Below are positions 1 to 10,806 of a stretch of DNA of 64,000 bases, piece by piece. Position 1 is the stretch's first letter. Each line of letters opens with the position of its first letter. A model generated the notes under the pieces. That model saw only the letters and a list, made by a program, of their open reading frames with translations. It searched no databases and had not been told where the DNA came from. The position numbers and the translations under genes were made by a program. The DNA is from Antedon bifida (taxonomy: Eukaryota; Echinodermata; Crinoidea; Comatulida; Antedonidae): assembly GCA_963402885.1 (NCBI GenBank), contig OY727101.1, forward strand, positions 18,762,417-18,826,416, in the 5' to 3' direction.

Positions 1-410
1 GGCATCATGACAACTTTTCTACAGCTGTCATATCATGGTAGATCTTAACTGGTTATTGCAAGTTAGTTGCAGTCTAGTGACAGAGTTAACATCCTTGAAT
101 ACACTTGTACTTGTGTTGTATATAATAATGTCTTGCATTTGTTTTTGAAATTTGTGATTTTGAACAAATAAGTGACTGAATGAATGAATTTCAATAACTT
201 GCAATATACATTATGTATCTAATGAAAGCTTATGAAACTTTAAATGAACACAATCATGGTCGACTCCGTGGTTAACAAATGCAACTCATAAAACAATGTA
301 TTCCTTCTGGCACCAAGCGCGCCTTCTGGAGAGGCCACGTCTACTTCTTTGACTTTTGAGTTACATATGAGACTAAGCGTAAGTAACAAAGATTCTGATT
401 GGTCTTTCAG
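1..410. other. Upstream intron or flank, no exon recognised
   Basis: The stretch ends in a splice acceptor (tctttcag) that opens the first recognisable transporter exon, so at least its right part is intronic. I found no earlier coding exon and no repeat family seen elsewhere in the window. Confidence 0.4.
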
Positions 411-1900
411 GTGGAAGTAACTTTCTAATAGGAGCCGCATCATCCATTGGCATTGCTTTTGGAATACTTTCTGGATTTGCTTCCACGTTTCTGATTCGTC
501 AATTTAAACATTATCTAATGTATGTGACATTTGCGGCATCAGCCTGTGTGATGTTTATATATAGCTTGCTGGATAGATTGAACTGGTTGGTAATTATAGC
601 TGCTATATTGCAAGGTAGGCCTAGACCTGTACCACATCTCTTTGATGAATGCAGCGCAAATCTTTCCTTTGGCCTGTTCAATCCCATTCTACATTGTTTT
701 AATATTGTTTGTTGTTTTCACCCTTCATAACCTTATGTTAGAAATCGGGTGAAAAAGTAGGGTAGAGAGCGTCCTTTCTGTCTTGAAAATTGCCAAATAC
801 GGCGGCTCCGAGAGACTCTTTGGTCATTTTCGAAAATGTCCCTGTACTTCATGAACGTCATCCAAAGCGTATATGGAGTACAACACTTTGTTTAGGGGCG
901 AATTCAAGAAAATGAGAGAAGAGACGTATTTGTATTGATTGATTGAATTTTCATATTTTTTCTATATTTTAGGAGCAGCTCTAGTGATCGAATGGAACGT
1001 GTTTGTGTTTATCATGCGACAAATAGTAGCTGACAAGCAAACAGGGGCAGTGTACAGCATCATGACTCTGACGTCAAATATTGGTAAGCTGGTCTCAGCA
1101 GTTTTCGCCGGATATCTCTACTCTACGTTTGGCCCTGTTTGGCTTTTCCGAATCTTTGCATTCATTGCTGTATTAAGTATTATCATATCTTGTGTAAGTA
1201 CAGTCAGTATACTACCTTTTCAAGACATTATGTAGGTCTAATTTGGCCTTGTCAAAACCGTTTCTTTGAAGTAAGTTGCCAAACCGTATGTAAGATGTAT
1301 TGTCCCCTGAAAAAATAATTATTTACATTTTTGTTGTTGAATATGCCATTTTAATGTCATATAATAGTTATCCACTTTGACCAAACATTAGATCGAAAAA
1401 ACATTTTATTTACCTTAAAAAACTGTAATTTAAAGCAAAAAAATAGTCAAATTGGCTGCCAGCCAATGGATTTTTGGTTGAATTTAACCATTTACTTTGT
1501 CATTTTAAAAGGGAAGACATTTTTTTTTTCGTTTTTTTTCTATGAAAGTGACTTTATTAAAACTATAAAATAACGTATTCAAAGTCTGATTTAATTAATC
1601 TTCATTTTTCATGTTTTTTGGGGGACAATACATCTTTAAGTATCTAACCATCAGTCATGGTGGCTAATTAAACATTAAAGGAAGCTAATTACACTGATGT
1701 TGGTGATGGGGCTGACGATTTTAAATGATAATATACTAAACACACAATGTTTCCTTTAATTGTTTCATTGTTAGATGAGCACTGCATCAATTTCGTATGT
1801 GAGCATAGATGAAGACAAAGAAGAAATGAATGAAACTAAAAAGGATGCACATACAGAGGTGACCCGCCTAATAACCCAACCCACTCAGACTATGAAGTAA
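411..1900 (+). CDS. MFS-type membrane transporter, last three coding exons (5' part outside window)
   Basis: Three exons join in phase: 411-614, 973-1193 and 1775-1900, with the stop TAA at 1898-1900. They give about 182 C-terminal residues. The first two exons encode hydrophobic helices: a Gly/Ser-rich helix around GAASSIGIAFGILSG, then YVTFAASACVMFIYSL, and a long helix leading into EWNVFVFIMRQ. Next comes a stretch with SNIGKLVSAVFAGYLYSTFGP, which looks like an MFS transmembrane hairpin, and a last helix. The third exon is a short polar cytoplasmic tail rich in Glu, Lys and Thr. Helix pattern and Gly placement suggest the C-terminal half of a major facilitator superfamily carrier, perhaps MFS_1-like/MFSD6-like, but the substrate cannot be told. 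The acceptor at 410 shows that the gene begins upstream of the window. The intron 1194-1774 holds a family-B TIR element. The family call is an inference from helix pattern; the exon structure is read directly. Confidence 0.6.
1291..1638. mobile_element. Family-B TIR element (MITE), in MFS gene intron
   Basis: The left end reads taagatgtattgtcccctg and the right end is its inverse (ggggacaatacatcttta). The body (GAATATGCCATTTTAATGTC, GGCTGCCAGCCAATGG) recurs at 5647-5960, and related copies lie near 6276, 46077 and 58615. It has no coding capacity and TA at both ends, so it is a non-autonomous TA-target DNA element. Confidence 0.8.
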
Positions 1901-2090
1901 TTGTAATGCTCAGACTAGACTAACACACAAACACACATCTGTTATCCATCACCCAAATGTTTGTCCCGAGAATAATACAAAATAGTTTATAATTGTTTCA
2001 TCTTTAGAATGTCAGTAGGCCTATTTTTACTGAAAAAAAATCCAGATTGTGTCCACATAATTATCGTATGTTATATTTTCCTTTTTTGTT

Positions 2091-2175
2091 TAAGATGCAT
2101 TGTGCCCCAAAAACATGAACAATTAAGAACAATTAAGATTAATAAAACCAGATTTTGAATAGGTCATTTTGTAGC
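2091..2175 (-). mobile_element. Family-B TIR element fragment (one end only)
   Basis: The sequence aagatgcattgtgcccc followed by aaaaacatgaa and agattaataaaaccagattttgaat is the reverse complement of the right end of the family-B copies at 1291-1638 and 58615-58925. The other end is missing. Confidence 0.6.
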
Positions 2176-2244
2176 TTTAATTATATTTTAGTCTGTGTCT
2201 TTAGGTACATTAAACACCACCTCCCTATCAGAATACGTGGTCTC

Positions 2245-2425
2245 CCCTAGCACATGGGTTTAACACTTACTCGTCTCGATGAACTGGGTTATTTAAAGTA
2301 CACACGGGCAAACAATGTACACTTGACCTACGGTTTATATTCTTTATCCGCGAGAAGACTTGTTTTACCTCCAGAACAATCGCGCGCGATGTTACCGGTA
2401 ACCATTTGGGCACAAAGTCTGGTAA
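2245..2425 (-). mobile_element. tRNA-derived SINE fragment (reverse orientation, head lost)
   Basis: The body matches, in reverse complement, the SINE at 17116-17425 and runs parallel to the reverse copy at 52432-52705. Shared parts are the block around 'aaagtacacacgggc', the block near 'ttgacctacggtttat' and 'gagaagacttgttttacc'. The tRNA-like head has decayed, so this is an old copy. Confidence 0.6.
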
Positions 2426-2530
2426 CCGTGCGTGGCATTATAGTATAACGATTTAGCGCTTATCTCTAATAATAATTAGGATTCTCCCTCTATGAAATGA
2501 TTGATTAATAGTGAATTGTGGTTACGTCAC

Positions 2531-5005
2531 TTAAGCATAGTAAAGTTCATTCTCAAATATCGGACAGTTGGTACCGTATTGCCAGCGATGGCAAGTCAGT
2601 ATATATTCGAGTTGACTGGCTTCTTGATGAAGTATAGTTATTTCAGCTTGTAAATCCTTTTGTTTATCTTCTAGTTTTTCAGTTTCCTGTGTTAAAAAAA
2701 TACATAGTATAATATACAGTAGTAATGATATAAACAATATGATATAGTGTTAAATATGATGGAAGATTGATTACATCCAATAAATCCCAAAACATAATCC
2801 ACATGTATTTTAAGAGGCACTATATGTCAACAAATAATTATTAGTCCTCTCTCCATGACGGTTGTCACATAATGCTTTGTATAATTTGTTATTGTATTTA
2901 TATGTTTCATATGGACAGTTTGTCTGAAATAAAGTTGAATTGAATTGAATTGAATTACTATTAGCACGCATGCTCAGAATGAATTAATTAGCCTACAACA
3001 CCCTCTCCAACACCCTTTGTTACCTCTATAAAATGTATATGAAATATATATGATGATACGCGCGCGTGTAAAAGTTGTGCTGGTACAAGATAGAAGAAAA
3101 GTATTTACCAAAACAAGAGACATAACTTTTTCTCGGCGTTTGTTACGACTTCTTTGAGCCAACTCCCGATTTCTATTCTTTTTTAACTGCTTTCTTGAAA
3201 CGGATTCCAAATTAGTCACCTTTTAATGACAGAAATATAATATGGAATCTGTAAGTAAATTTGACACATGAGACTCATTTTGACAGAAAGCTACGTTTTA
3301 TACTTCGCATATAGTGTATATTCTAGTACTTCATACCTGTAATGCTCTGTCTATACTATCAAGCTAGTTTGCCAAAAAAAATGTGATGTGCCCAAATATG
3401 GTAGTGATATGCTTAAATATTCGATTATCATTGAGTATCATTGTTATTGGAGTTAATTCATTGTTTTATTTCAGGAAAGAAAATCTATGGATAGTATCAG
3501 TATTATATTATTTGCTCATTACTGTTTAGGCTCTATGGAAAAAATCAGTAATAATCATTGTTGATTTTTTTAATCATTAAAATATCATTTTTTTTATATT
3601 TTCCCTTAAGCAATACTATGAATAACATTATTTAAATATGTTCGAATTTAATAATTAATGGATTGTACAGATATACAAAAATAACAACGAAGGCGGTCGA
3701 TATATAATTCTAGTATTTATAAAAGTTTAAACTGGTGACGTTAAGTTGTTTCTTATAATATATTTTATATCGTGTTAAGTTAGTTGAACTTTGGATTGGG
3801 ACCCAACAGATAGGGGTGGCCGAGTGTTAAACTTTCCTCATTCATTTCACGAGAAAGTATCTCCTTAACAAAAGTGTCCCCATAATAGAGGTGTCCCAAA
3901 GAAGGGATTATTGCTGTTCCTCTTCGATAATTTCTTGATTACCCGTGTCTGCCTCATGAATTATTCATGAATCTAGAAATCGCGCAAGCGCAATATAATA
4001 ATTTGTAAGTTTCACTCTCGCAAATCTTTACTTTAAAATTTACACATTATCATATTTTTGTTTTAGGATATTTGTGTACATACATATATTGTAGTGGATT
4101 TATAGAGTCGGTTCCGAGCGTAATGCGTTCTCTGGCGTATTTAAAAATCTACGCGACGTACACTGACTGCTAAATGATTTCTCATACAAAAAGTATATTC
4201 AACTAAAACGTTCTTGTAACTCAGTATTAATACAATACAACTTTCTACCAGTCTGGACCTTTCTTCTCTATACTCTATACGTCTTTCTACTATGATCTTA
4301 TTTTCTCTTCTTCTTTAATATCTATAACATTTACTACTTATACTTGACATGCAAATTAGGGGCTTCAGAGGAGGATAACATTTTCCCTCCAAAGTTTCCC
4401 ACCAAATTTATACTATTCTGATGGGCTCATAAATTAAGCAGACCTAGTCTGAAACATCCTTTATCTAACTACAGGAAATCAGAAACATAATATTATGACA
4501 ATTATCATTTCCTATAGTTTCAATTAGTAAAAAAAAATCAACAATCGCAATTCATTGTTAAATCAGATTTTTACATAATCCAATAACAACCAATACAGAT
4601 AGTAGGCCTAAAATGAGTAAATTTTAACAGTGGTACCAGGGAAGAGTGCAATTACACTCCTCCTGGTGGTATAATATCGAACTTCAGCTAAGAGCGAATT
4701 TCATTATCGCAGAATTCCCACAAATCAACCGTTTTGTAATTCTTGATTGATATGATTAGTTATGTATTTATTTCATATTTTACCAAAGTGGCTCATCAAT
4801 AAAAAAAATTTTAAAAAGGAGACCTGTATTGAATTAAATAATTTCCATAAATAACATGGGATAGAAACAATACAATTTATGCAAACCATAAATAATAAAA
4901 TGCAAATAATGGACTATATATTATATTTACCTTTTCTATATTTGACTTATTCTTCGACTGTGTTTGTTTTTCCTGATCGTAGGTTTTCACTACTGGTTCA
5001 GACAT
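2531..5005 (-). CDS. Small bZIP transcription factor (Fos/BATF/ATF3-like), complete
   Basis: Three in-phase exons on the minus strand: 5005-4931 (ATG at 5005-5003), 3219-3109 and 2686-2531 (stop at 2533-2531). They give a protein of 113 residues. The first exon is a short polar leader (MSEPVVKTY...). The second carries the basic region with RKQLKKNRNRELAQRSRNKR, containing the bZIP signature N-x3-A-x2-S-R. Counting that Asn as 1, leucines fall at 19, 26, 33, 40 and 47 across the exon 2/exon 3 junction. This is the register expected for a bZIP, and it independently confirms the splice. The zipper (ETEKLEDKQKDLQAEITIL) resembles Fos/ATF3, while the tiny size and Ser in the basic signature are BATF-like. 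The protein should be a nuclear DNA-binding factor that dimerises with Jun-type partners. No transactivation domain is present, so it may act as a modulator or repressor (inference). Confidence 0.85.
2860..2956 (+). repeat. Retroposon 3' tail with (GAATT)n microsatellite
   Basis: The stretch ends in aaataaagttgaattgaatt followed by more GAATT units, the usual form of a LINE or SINE 3' end with a short tandem tail. It lies in the second intron of the bZIP gene. No coding part is recognisable. Confidence 0.4.
3339..3422. mobile_element. Family-A TIR element, left half only
   Basis: It begins tgctctgtctatactatcaa, then reads ttgccaaaaaaaatgtgatg and continues with 'cccaaatatggtagtgatatg', as in the full copies such as 13651-13811. 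The right half and right TIR are absent. It lies in the first intron of the bZIP gene. Confidence 0.65.
3803..3905. repeat. Dispersed repeat E (GTGTCCCC motif family)
   Basis: Contains 'tcattcatttcacgagaaag' and 'ataatagaggtgtcccaaag'. The same phrases occur at 63065-63515, and a related block at 45103-45256. Family and mechanism are not recognised. Confidence 0.5.
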
Positions 5006-5646
5006 GGTTAATATGAGTATAATGATCAGAGTTTTGACGGAAAATGAGATTAAAACTAAAAAAATAAATAAGACCAGCGTTTCTTTACATAAACTTTGTC
5101 AGCGTTTAATCATGTACTCGATAATTGGCCAATCAGATGCGGTAGAATTATTGACATTTCTTTCAAAGGTCACTTTGAAGAGCCTATGAATATAATGACG
5201 AGAGACATACAACAAATGAACGGATGAAAGAGGGACTGGTGAACCAACAGACCGTGAGTTATATCACATCAGTAACGTCGACTTAGTAAGCATAATGTCC
5301 ATTTAAATTCAGTACGCCTACAGGTTACTAATTTTAATTAGAGGTCATTTTGTCCAACTCGTCGACCAGTCCTAAACACGACGGGAAGCCATAGGACGGT
5401 GCTCATGAATAATTTATGCATGAGCGTTAACAAAAATGGGCGGAGCTTAGTGTGAAATTGGGTTAAAAGCGGCGTTTTTTGGCGACGACCGTAACCCCTA
5501 AGTGTTCCGTGTGTTCTGCGAGTAAATTTGAGGAATAATAAGTTATAATAGTAATTTAAAGAATAGCGGTTTATCCTCGCGCGCATATCACATTATTTTA
5601 TTGTAAAAGTAAGGAGACAAGAGGAAGATGTTTTAATAAAATCCTA

Positions 5647-5960
5647 TAAAGATGTATCCCTGAAAAGATAATTGTTAAAATTTTTGTTGTTGAATATTCC
5701 ATTTTAATGTCACATTAAAAAAAAAAATTGAATCGAAATAAAAATTATTTACCAGAAAAAAACTGTAATTTAAAGAAAAAAAATAGTAAAATTGGCTGCC
5801 AGCCAATGGGTTTTTGGTTGAATTTTATATGAGAGAACATATTTTGTTTCGTTTTTTTTTTTTTACGGAAGGGATTAACTTTATTACTAAAAAATAATCT
5901 ATTCAAAGTCTGATTTAAGTAATCTTCATTTTTCATGTTTTTGGGGACAATACATCTTTA
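5647..5960. mobile_element. Family-B TIR element (MITE)
   Basis: The ends are taaagatgtatccctgaaaa and ggggacaatacatcttta. The body contains 'ttggctgccagccaatggg', shared with the copy at 1291-1638. It has TA at both outer edges and no coding capacity. Confidence 0.75.
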
Positions 5961-6275
5961 ATTCGAGACCAAATTCTTTTTGCAACAAAATTAGCAAAAA
6001 AGATAACCAATAGGTATATTGACTTTATGTAATAATATTTTAAATTATGTTTTTATGATATTATTTTCAATCAGAATTCAAAATTAGTGTATCAAAAACA
6101 ATTATACGAATAAACAGGTGTTCTTTCAAAATTATTTTATTATGAGTTATTTTATTGCTTTTTTCTGTGTGGGCAAAACATTGTGTATTATAATTGTTTT
6201 CAAATAATAATAGTTTCAGATTTTATAGATTATGAAGAAAAAGCATGGTAAATGTATGCTGATAGTATAAGATAG

Positions 6276-6742
6276 TATAGATATTGTCCCCCTGAAAAAA
6301 ATATTTCCTAAAATTCTGATTCTATTTTTTTTTCTTGCAACTACAGAAAATAAACTTGACTCTGTAAAGCTATAGTTTGACAAAAAATTGTGATGTGCCC
6401 AAATATGGGTGATATGACATCATCATGTCCATACATGGGCACATCACATTTTTGTTACATAAATGTGTTAGTGTAGACAGAGCTTAAGATTTCTGCAATA
6501 TTGTATATATAATAATATATATATAATAATATATATTATTATATATACAATATTGCAGAAATCTTAAGCTCTGTCTACACTAACACATTTATGTAACAAA
6601 AATGTGATGTGCCCATGTATGGACATGATGATGGGATATATATAATAATATATATAAATAACAATGTAAATATATATTGCTGAATAAAATAATGTGAATT
6701 AATCTTCATTTTTTCATGTTTTTGGGGGACAATACATCTTCA
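6276..6742. mobile_element. Family-B TIR element interrupted by family-A sequence and a palindrome
   Basis: The left end reads gatattgtccccctgaaaaa and the right end gggggacaatacatctt, so the outer frame is family B. Inside lies a family-A element from about 6358 to 6487, followed by its inverted partner to 6633. The nesting order is read from the sequence: family A entered an existing family-B copy. Confidence 0.65.
6418..6633. repeat. 216-bp near-perfect palindrome
   Basis: From catcatcatgtccatacatg at 6418, the left arm is matched base for base by the reverse complement of the right arm ending at 6633. Arms are about 100 bp with only a few unpaired AT bases at the centre (near 6525). The outer part of each arm is family-A MITE sequence, including the TIR agtgtagacagagctta. 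The inner part is a unique arm (agatttctgcaatattg) and an AT-rich core. Confidence 0.85.
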
Positions 6743-7297
6743 AAGTGAGGACCAGCAGTCGAAAGTTTTCAAATGCATTTTCGAGTCTCGATCCGCTTTG
6801 TGCCAGCTCTGAATACAATTGAACTGTTATGCATTTAAAAAGGGGAATTTTAAAAATTTAAATCTAAGTATTTTTACAAAAAAAAATAGAAGAATTGAAC
6901 GAAAGCGAAAGTGCTTAATTTGAAAAGTAATAGGCCTACTGTATAAATATTGGGCTATTGTAACAGAAATATCGTTGTTATGGTGTGTGTGACAACTGTC
7001 CCACTGTCTCGGACTTTAGGCTTGTGGACAATAGGTTTAGTTGATGTCCTTGTGTACAGATTATACAGAGAACAGCCAGGCCAGCACCCCCTCTCCCCCC
7101 ACTTTCCCTTTTCATCTCCGATGTTGTCATTATTGGCTGTGTTTCCGCAGCTAAAACAATATTATGAAGAATTATTTTTTTCCGAAATAAAAGATGAATG
7201 AATTATCAGTTAATTTTTTAACCAATCAGTTAATTAATTAAAAAATAAAGTGCGCATGATCAGTCATTATCACACAGCTCACTCAGTTGGTTCTATT

Positions 7298-7366
7298 GTT
7301 TGGTTTTTTTTTTGTATGTCATGTTTTTCATGTATTTTATAATTGGCAATAAAAGAATAAGAATAA
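7298..7366 (+). repeat. Possible retroposon 3' tail
   Basis: The stretch ends gcaataaaagaataagaata, an AATAAA-like signal followed by a short AATAAG tandem tail. This resembles a CR1/L2-type LINE or SINE 3' end. There is no other support. Confidence 0.3.
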
Positions 7367-8372
7367 GAACAACAAAACAATTTGTCCCTCAGGTCAAAGT
7401 TAAAAAATGATCGCATTATCCGATAATTATTCGATTTCCACGAGCAGTTTATCGGTTAATTTGTATCGGTTAAGAATCGGTTAATCTGTATCGGTTAATT
7501 TTTGGCTGTGAAAACACGGTCATTGTGTAGGCCTATTAACATTAGGGTAATTTCATTTTGAGCCGTAGAATGAATTCTCGTCGATTTCAAATTTCAACTC
7601 TCTAAGCCTCTTCTAATCGAGCAAACATCGGGAGGTAATTTCTGCCCCAAGGTACACAAGAGAGAAACTCATCACATGAGCACTTGATTCTCACAAATTT
7701 GACCAATCGCAAGCGATGGATTATTGTCATTGTCACTTGTCATTGGTCAACTCCTATCTCTAGTGAACGCAGCTTTCATGCCGCAGTTATTCGGATGATG
7801 AACTGAATCTAATAACGTGACTTTCAGATATATACAAGGAACGTTACGCAAAAAAAAAATATCGTTATGCAATTTAATATTCCTATTTACGTTACAAATA
7901 CAAAATACGGTATCAACAAAATCAAATTGTGCATTTGGTTTTTTATTTTTTTTTTTTTTTTCAATATTGCTATCAACAGTAAAAGAACAGTGTTCTACTT
8001 TGACGTTAGATTTACTGGTTGGTGATAGGCAGACAATGAATATGAGAGTGTCACATAATAAATACAGTATTATTTACACATATTAACTATATCTCCCATC
8101 AATCCCTTCTCTCAAAAAAATTTCTCAAAAATACCATTCAGTCACCTTAGGCTATATCCCAGATTTATAACAGTGAAAAATCACTTCATTATAGTTATTA
8201 TTTCTCTCGTTGCACTGTACATTGTATAATTAGTCCTTCATTAGAATAATAAATTGTAGGTTTTTAGGTTAAATGTTATTAAATATATTAATTATTATTC
8301 ATAAAAACAGATACGTGTATTCTCGTTTTTAACGATGTTGTTTGCATTTTAATGCGATGGTCTTTTTTTCGG

Positions 8373-8702
8373 TCACCGTCTACCTAGGACTTGCTTGCAG
8401 ACTTCCCAGGTGGAGGGTGAAACCAGATGACTTCCTTGGCATCCTCTGATGCATATGATTGGTCGAATGCCTTGAAGTACAGCCGAGCAGGCGAAACATT
8501 CTCTGGGACATACATCGGCCGCTCGCTTCGAGTTTTCATACAAGCCTAACCCTCTCTCAGCAGGATTTAGTTCATTGCTGTCCGGCGTAGTGATCCCGTT
8601 TAGCAGACGAACAAACATTGCGTTCTCTCTAGAAAAGTCTTCATTTGTCGGTAACATGTCAGCTATCTGTAAACACGTGTAGAATAACGTTGTGATCAGC
8701 AT
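8373..8702 (-). CDS. Six-cysteine secreted neuropeptide-like precursor (eclosion-hormone-type pattern)
   Basis: A 109-residue ORF opens with a hydrophobic stretch (MLITTLFYTCLQIA) that would be a short signal peptide. The start codon at 8702-8700 lies three bases inside a good acceptor (tctctttcag), as when a 5'-UTR intron precedes the ATG. After a linker comes dibasic Lys59-Arg60, then a segment with Cys at 65, 69, 72, 84, 88 and 102 (C-x3-C-x2-C-x11-C-x3-C-x13-C), and the C-terminus Gly107-Arg108-Arg109-stop. KR before and GRR after define a 46-residue, C-terminally amidated peptide with three likely disulfides. The pattern resembles arthropod eclosion hormone, and EH-type peptides have been reported in echinoderms. 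It also resembles the N-terminal domain of vertebrate opioid precursors (Trp99 three residues before the last Cys). Caution: CTAG|gtagac near the C-terminus is a possible splice donor; if used, the GRR end is intronic and another exon follows. Confidence 0.55.
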   Translation of the reverse strand: MLITTLFYTCLQIADMLPTNEDFSRENAMFVRLLNGITTPDSNELNPAERGLGLYENSKRAADVCPRECFACSAVLQGIRPIICIRGCQGSHLVSPSTWEVCKQVLGRR

Positions 8703-8844
8703 CACCTGAAAGAGATGAATAAAAACAATAATATAAAAAAAAATTATTCATATTCATTTATTGATGTTCATACATTCTTTCATAATCGTTATCATTATTA
8801 TTTCATACGCATCCAATTACAGGATTGATAACCTTTTATAATTG

Positions 8845-8930
8845 CTGTGCTTAAACTAAGTCTCATTTGAAGCGTAGGCAGTGGAATTGGAAGAGTCGAG
8901 AGTTACAACCTAGTGTCAGGGTTGTAACTA
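8845..8930 (-). mobile_element. Fragment of tRNA-related SINE (same family as 34985-35130)
   Basis: The text 'aaactaagtctcatttgaag' through 'ggaagagtcgagagttacaa' matches 34999-35050. Only the non-tRNA end is present. Confidence 0.5.
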
Positions 8931-10498
8931 CCAATAATTCCACTTCCTAAGTAACCTGCAGACAGGTCGAAGGCTGAACCCATCCTTTCCTTCAGTGCAG
9001 ACAAAAATACAGTCTCGTTTCTCCATACCTCCGCCAGAATTATGGTGAGATGTTATGTGGTCGATCGCATGTGTGTGTGTTTCTTTCTTTCTTTCTATTA
9101 TTTTGTTAGTTACCAACTCAAAACGTTATTGCCCGATTTTCATGAGATGTTTTTAAAGGATGGTTTCTGTAGCTGTATAGAAACACATCATTAAATGTTC
9201 ATATGCCTATAGACTCAGTGGAGGTTTGCCCTCCTCTGAGTACCCTTCTATAGTTATCTTTGGTTTTTGTTCTTCTTCGGTCTCATTCTCATGGCGAGGT
9301 GTCCTCATACCCATATCAATTTCTTGATTTGTTATTTTAAAGTCTTATAGATTCATATTCCAATGTCATTGCCAGCATAACCTGTTCACACTGATAATAA
9401 CGCTATAGATGATAAGCGTGTGCAAAGTTATTAAAGCAGGCGGGGATCCTAAACAGTTTACATAAACTATGGATAGGAGGTGGAGCATGGGTATCAGTAT
9501 TGATGGGTATAAAAAAGAAATATATAAATTGAGAAGGCAACGAACGATTTCATTATTGATCGGACGCGCGCGTTGATATGACGCGGGTCGATTCTCCACA
9601 ACTTCAGGCAGTGAATTATCTTACCACACGATCATTGTTCGTGTTAATTTATTTCTGATGTTTTTTTTTGTTTTATTTGTTGCTGTTTTTGTAATAATCT
9701 ATAATAATAAATAACCATAGCGAAGATTACTACAATATATCGTTTTTAGAAACCATCAATGTGTAAACTCAACGTGCGGTTTCAACTCGATTTTATGACC
9801 GCCCTGGCGTGCCATAACTGTCCCTGTCATTTTTTGTTTGCAAACCATGAAAGTGTGCCTAAGGATGTAATTCTCCTTCACGTGTCTTCTCCATCTTAGG
9901 GCCTACTATAATAAGATTAATATATGCACTAAATTTACCCTTAAACAAAAAGGTAATAAAAAAAATAGCCAATTCATTTATTCAACAATTAAATAAATTG
10001 TATTAGATGTCATAGAGGCATTCAACTTTTCTGTATTACCCAGTACAGAGCAGAGATTATTATCACAGCCTTTTATGTCCAGATTTAATTAAAAAATAAA
10101 ATACACCTCAATTATGAATCTATTAATATACACATAACATATTCGTCATTTCCATAATTAAGCTTGATTTTGAAAAATCAATGCGTGTTGAATATTCTGT
10201 ACTTAGGTAGGAAATATGATAACGTTCATATTTATAGCTTGGCTCGGTTCAAATCCTTCAGTCGTCAAAATTGTTTTCTCATGACATCTCGATCTCGATA
10301 CTGTATGTACAATTGTTTATAATACCGTGTCACATCTATATCACATGTGACGCCTTATCATAGGTCATAAGCTTAACTCTAACATACTATACAAGCGCTC
10401 CATGAGATGTTTTACATAGTATTATATACAGGATTTTCCAAATACGTTACTATGTCAAGTAGAGATACAGTCAGAATCAGGTGCTAAGGCTAATTGTT

Positions 10499-10806
10499 GG
10501 TCCGGTTCCCGTATGACGCGACGCAATGACGTAAGCGCATTATAAGGCTTGGTTCCCACTAGGACGTAACGCAAGGACGTAAGCTCGACGTAAGCAATTT
10601 AACCAATCAAAAGCGATGGATTATCCGAATTTTCGCTTGTGATTGGTCAACTCGTTTGCGTTGCGCTTACGTCCCTGTGTTATGTCCTAGTGGGAACCAC
10701 GCTTTAGCGATGTATTGACCAATGACAAACTAACTATTGTCATTGGTCAACTCGCTTGCGTTGCGCTTACGTCCTTCCGTTGCGCGTCCTGGTGGGAACC
10801 AAGCTT
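10499..10806. mobile_element. Family-C TIR element with a second family-C copy nested inside
   Basis: The inner copy spans about 10544-10706, with ends ggcttggttcccactaggac and gtcctagtgggaaccacgc. The outer copy supplies 10499-10543 (ggttcccgtatgacgcgacg) and 10707-10806 (gcgcgtcctggtgggaacca). Both carry repeated acgtaagc/gcttacgt motifs and the CCAAT-like core ttggtcaactcg. Related worn copies lie near 7690, 18016 and 22636. Confidence 0.75.

Larger units (their letters stand above)
1901..2530. other. Intergenic between convergent MFS and bZIP genes
   Basis: The transporter (+) and bZIP gene (-) are tail to tail here. The stretch holds a fragment of a family-B element (about 2091-2175) and a worn SINE fragment (2245-2425). 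No canonical AATAAA is obvious for either gene. Confidence 0.6.
5006..8372. other. Intergenic region dominated by TIR elements
   Basis: The left part, 5006-5640, is probably promoter and 5' flank of the bZIP gene: a GC-rich patch with gggcgg lies near 5440. After it come the family-B elements and the palindrome listed separately. From 6750 to 8372 I see no coding exon. It holds a retroposon-like tail near 7298-7366, a worn family-C-like stretch near 7690-7790 (gaccaatcgcaagcgatgga...cattggtcaact) and homopolymer runs. Confidence 0.5.

Noticed and set aside
8372-8702. Calling the peptide gene an opioid precursor
   Set aside because: No Tyr-Gly-Gly-Phe core was found on the minus strand downstream, and the KR/GRR borders already define a self-contained peptide. 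Only domain resemblance is claimed.
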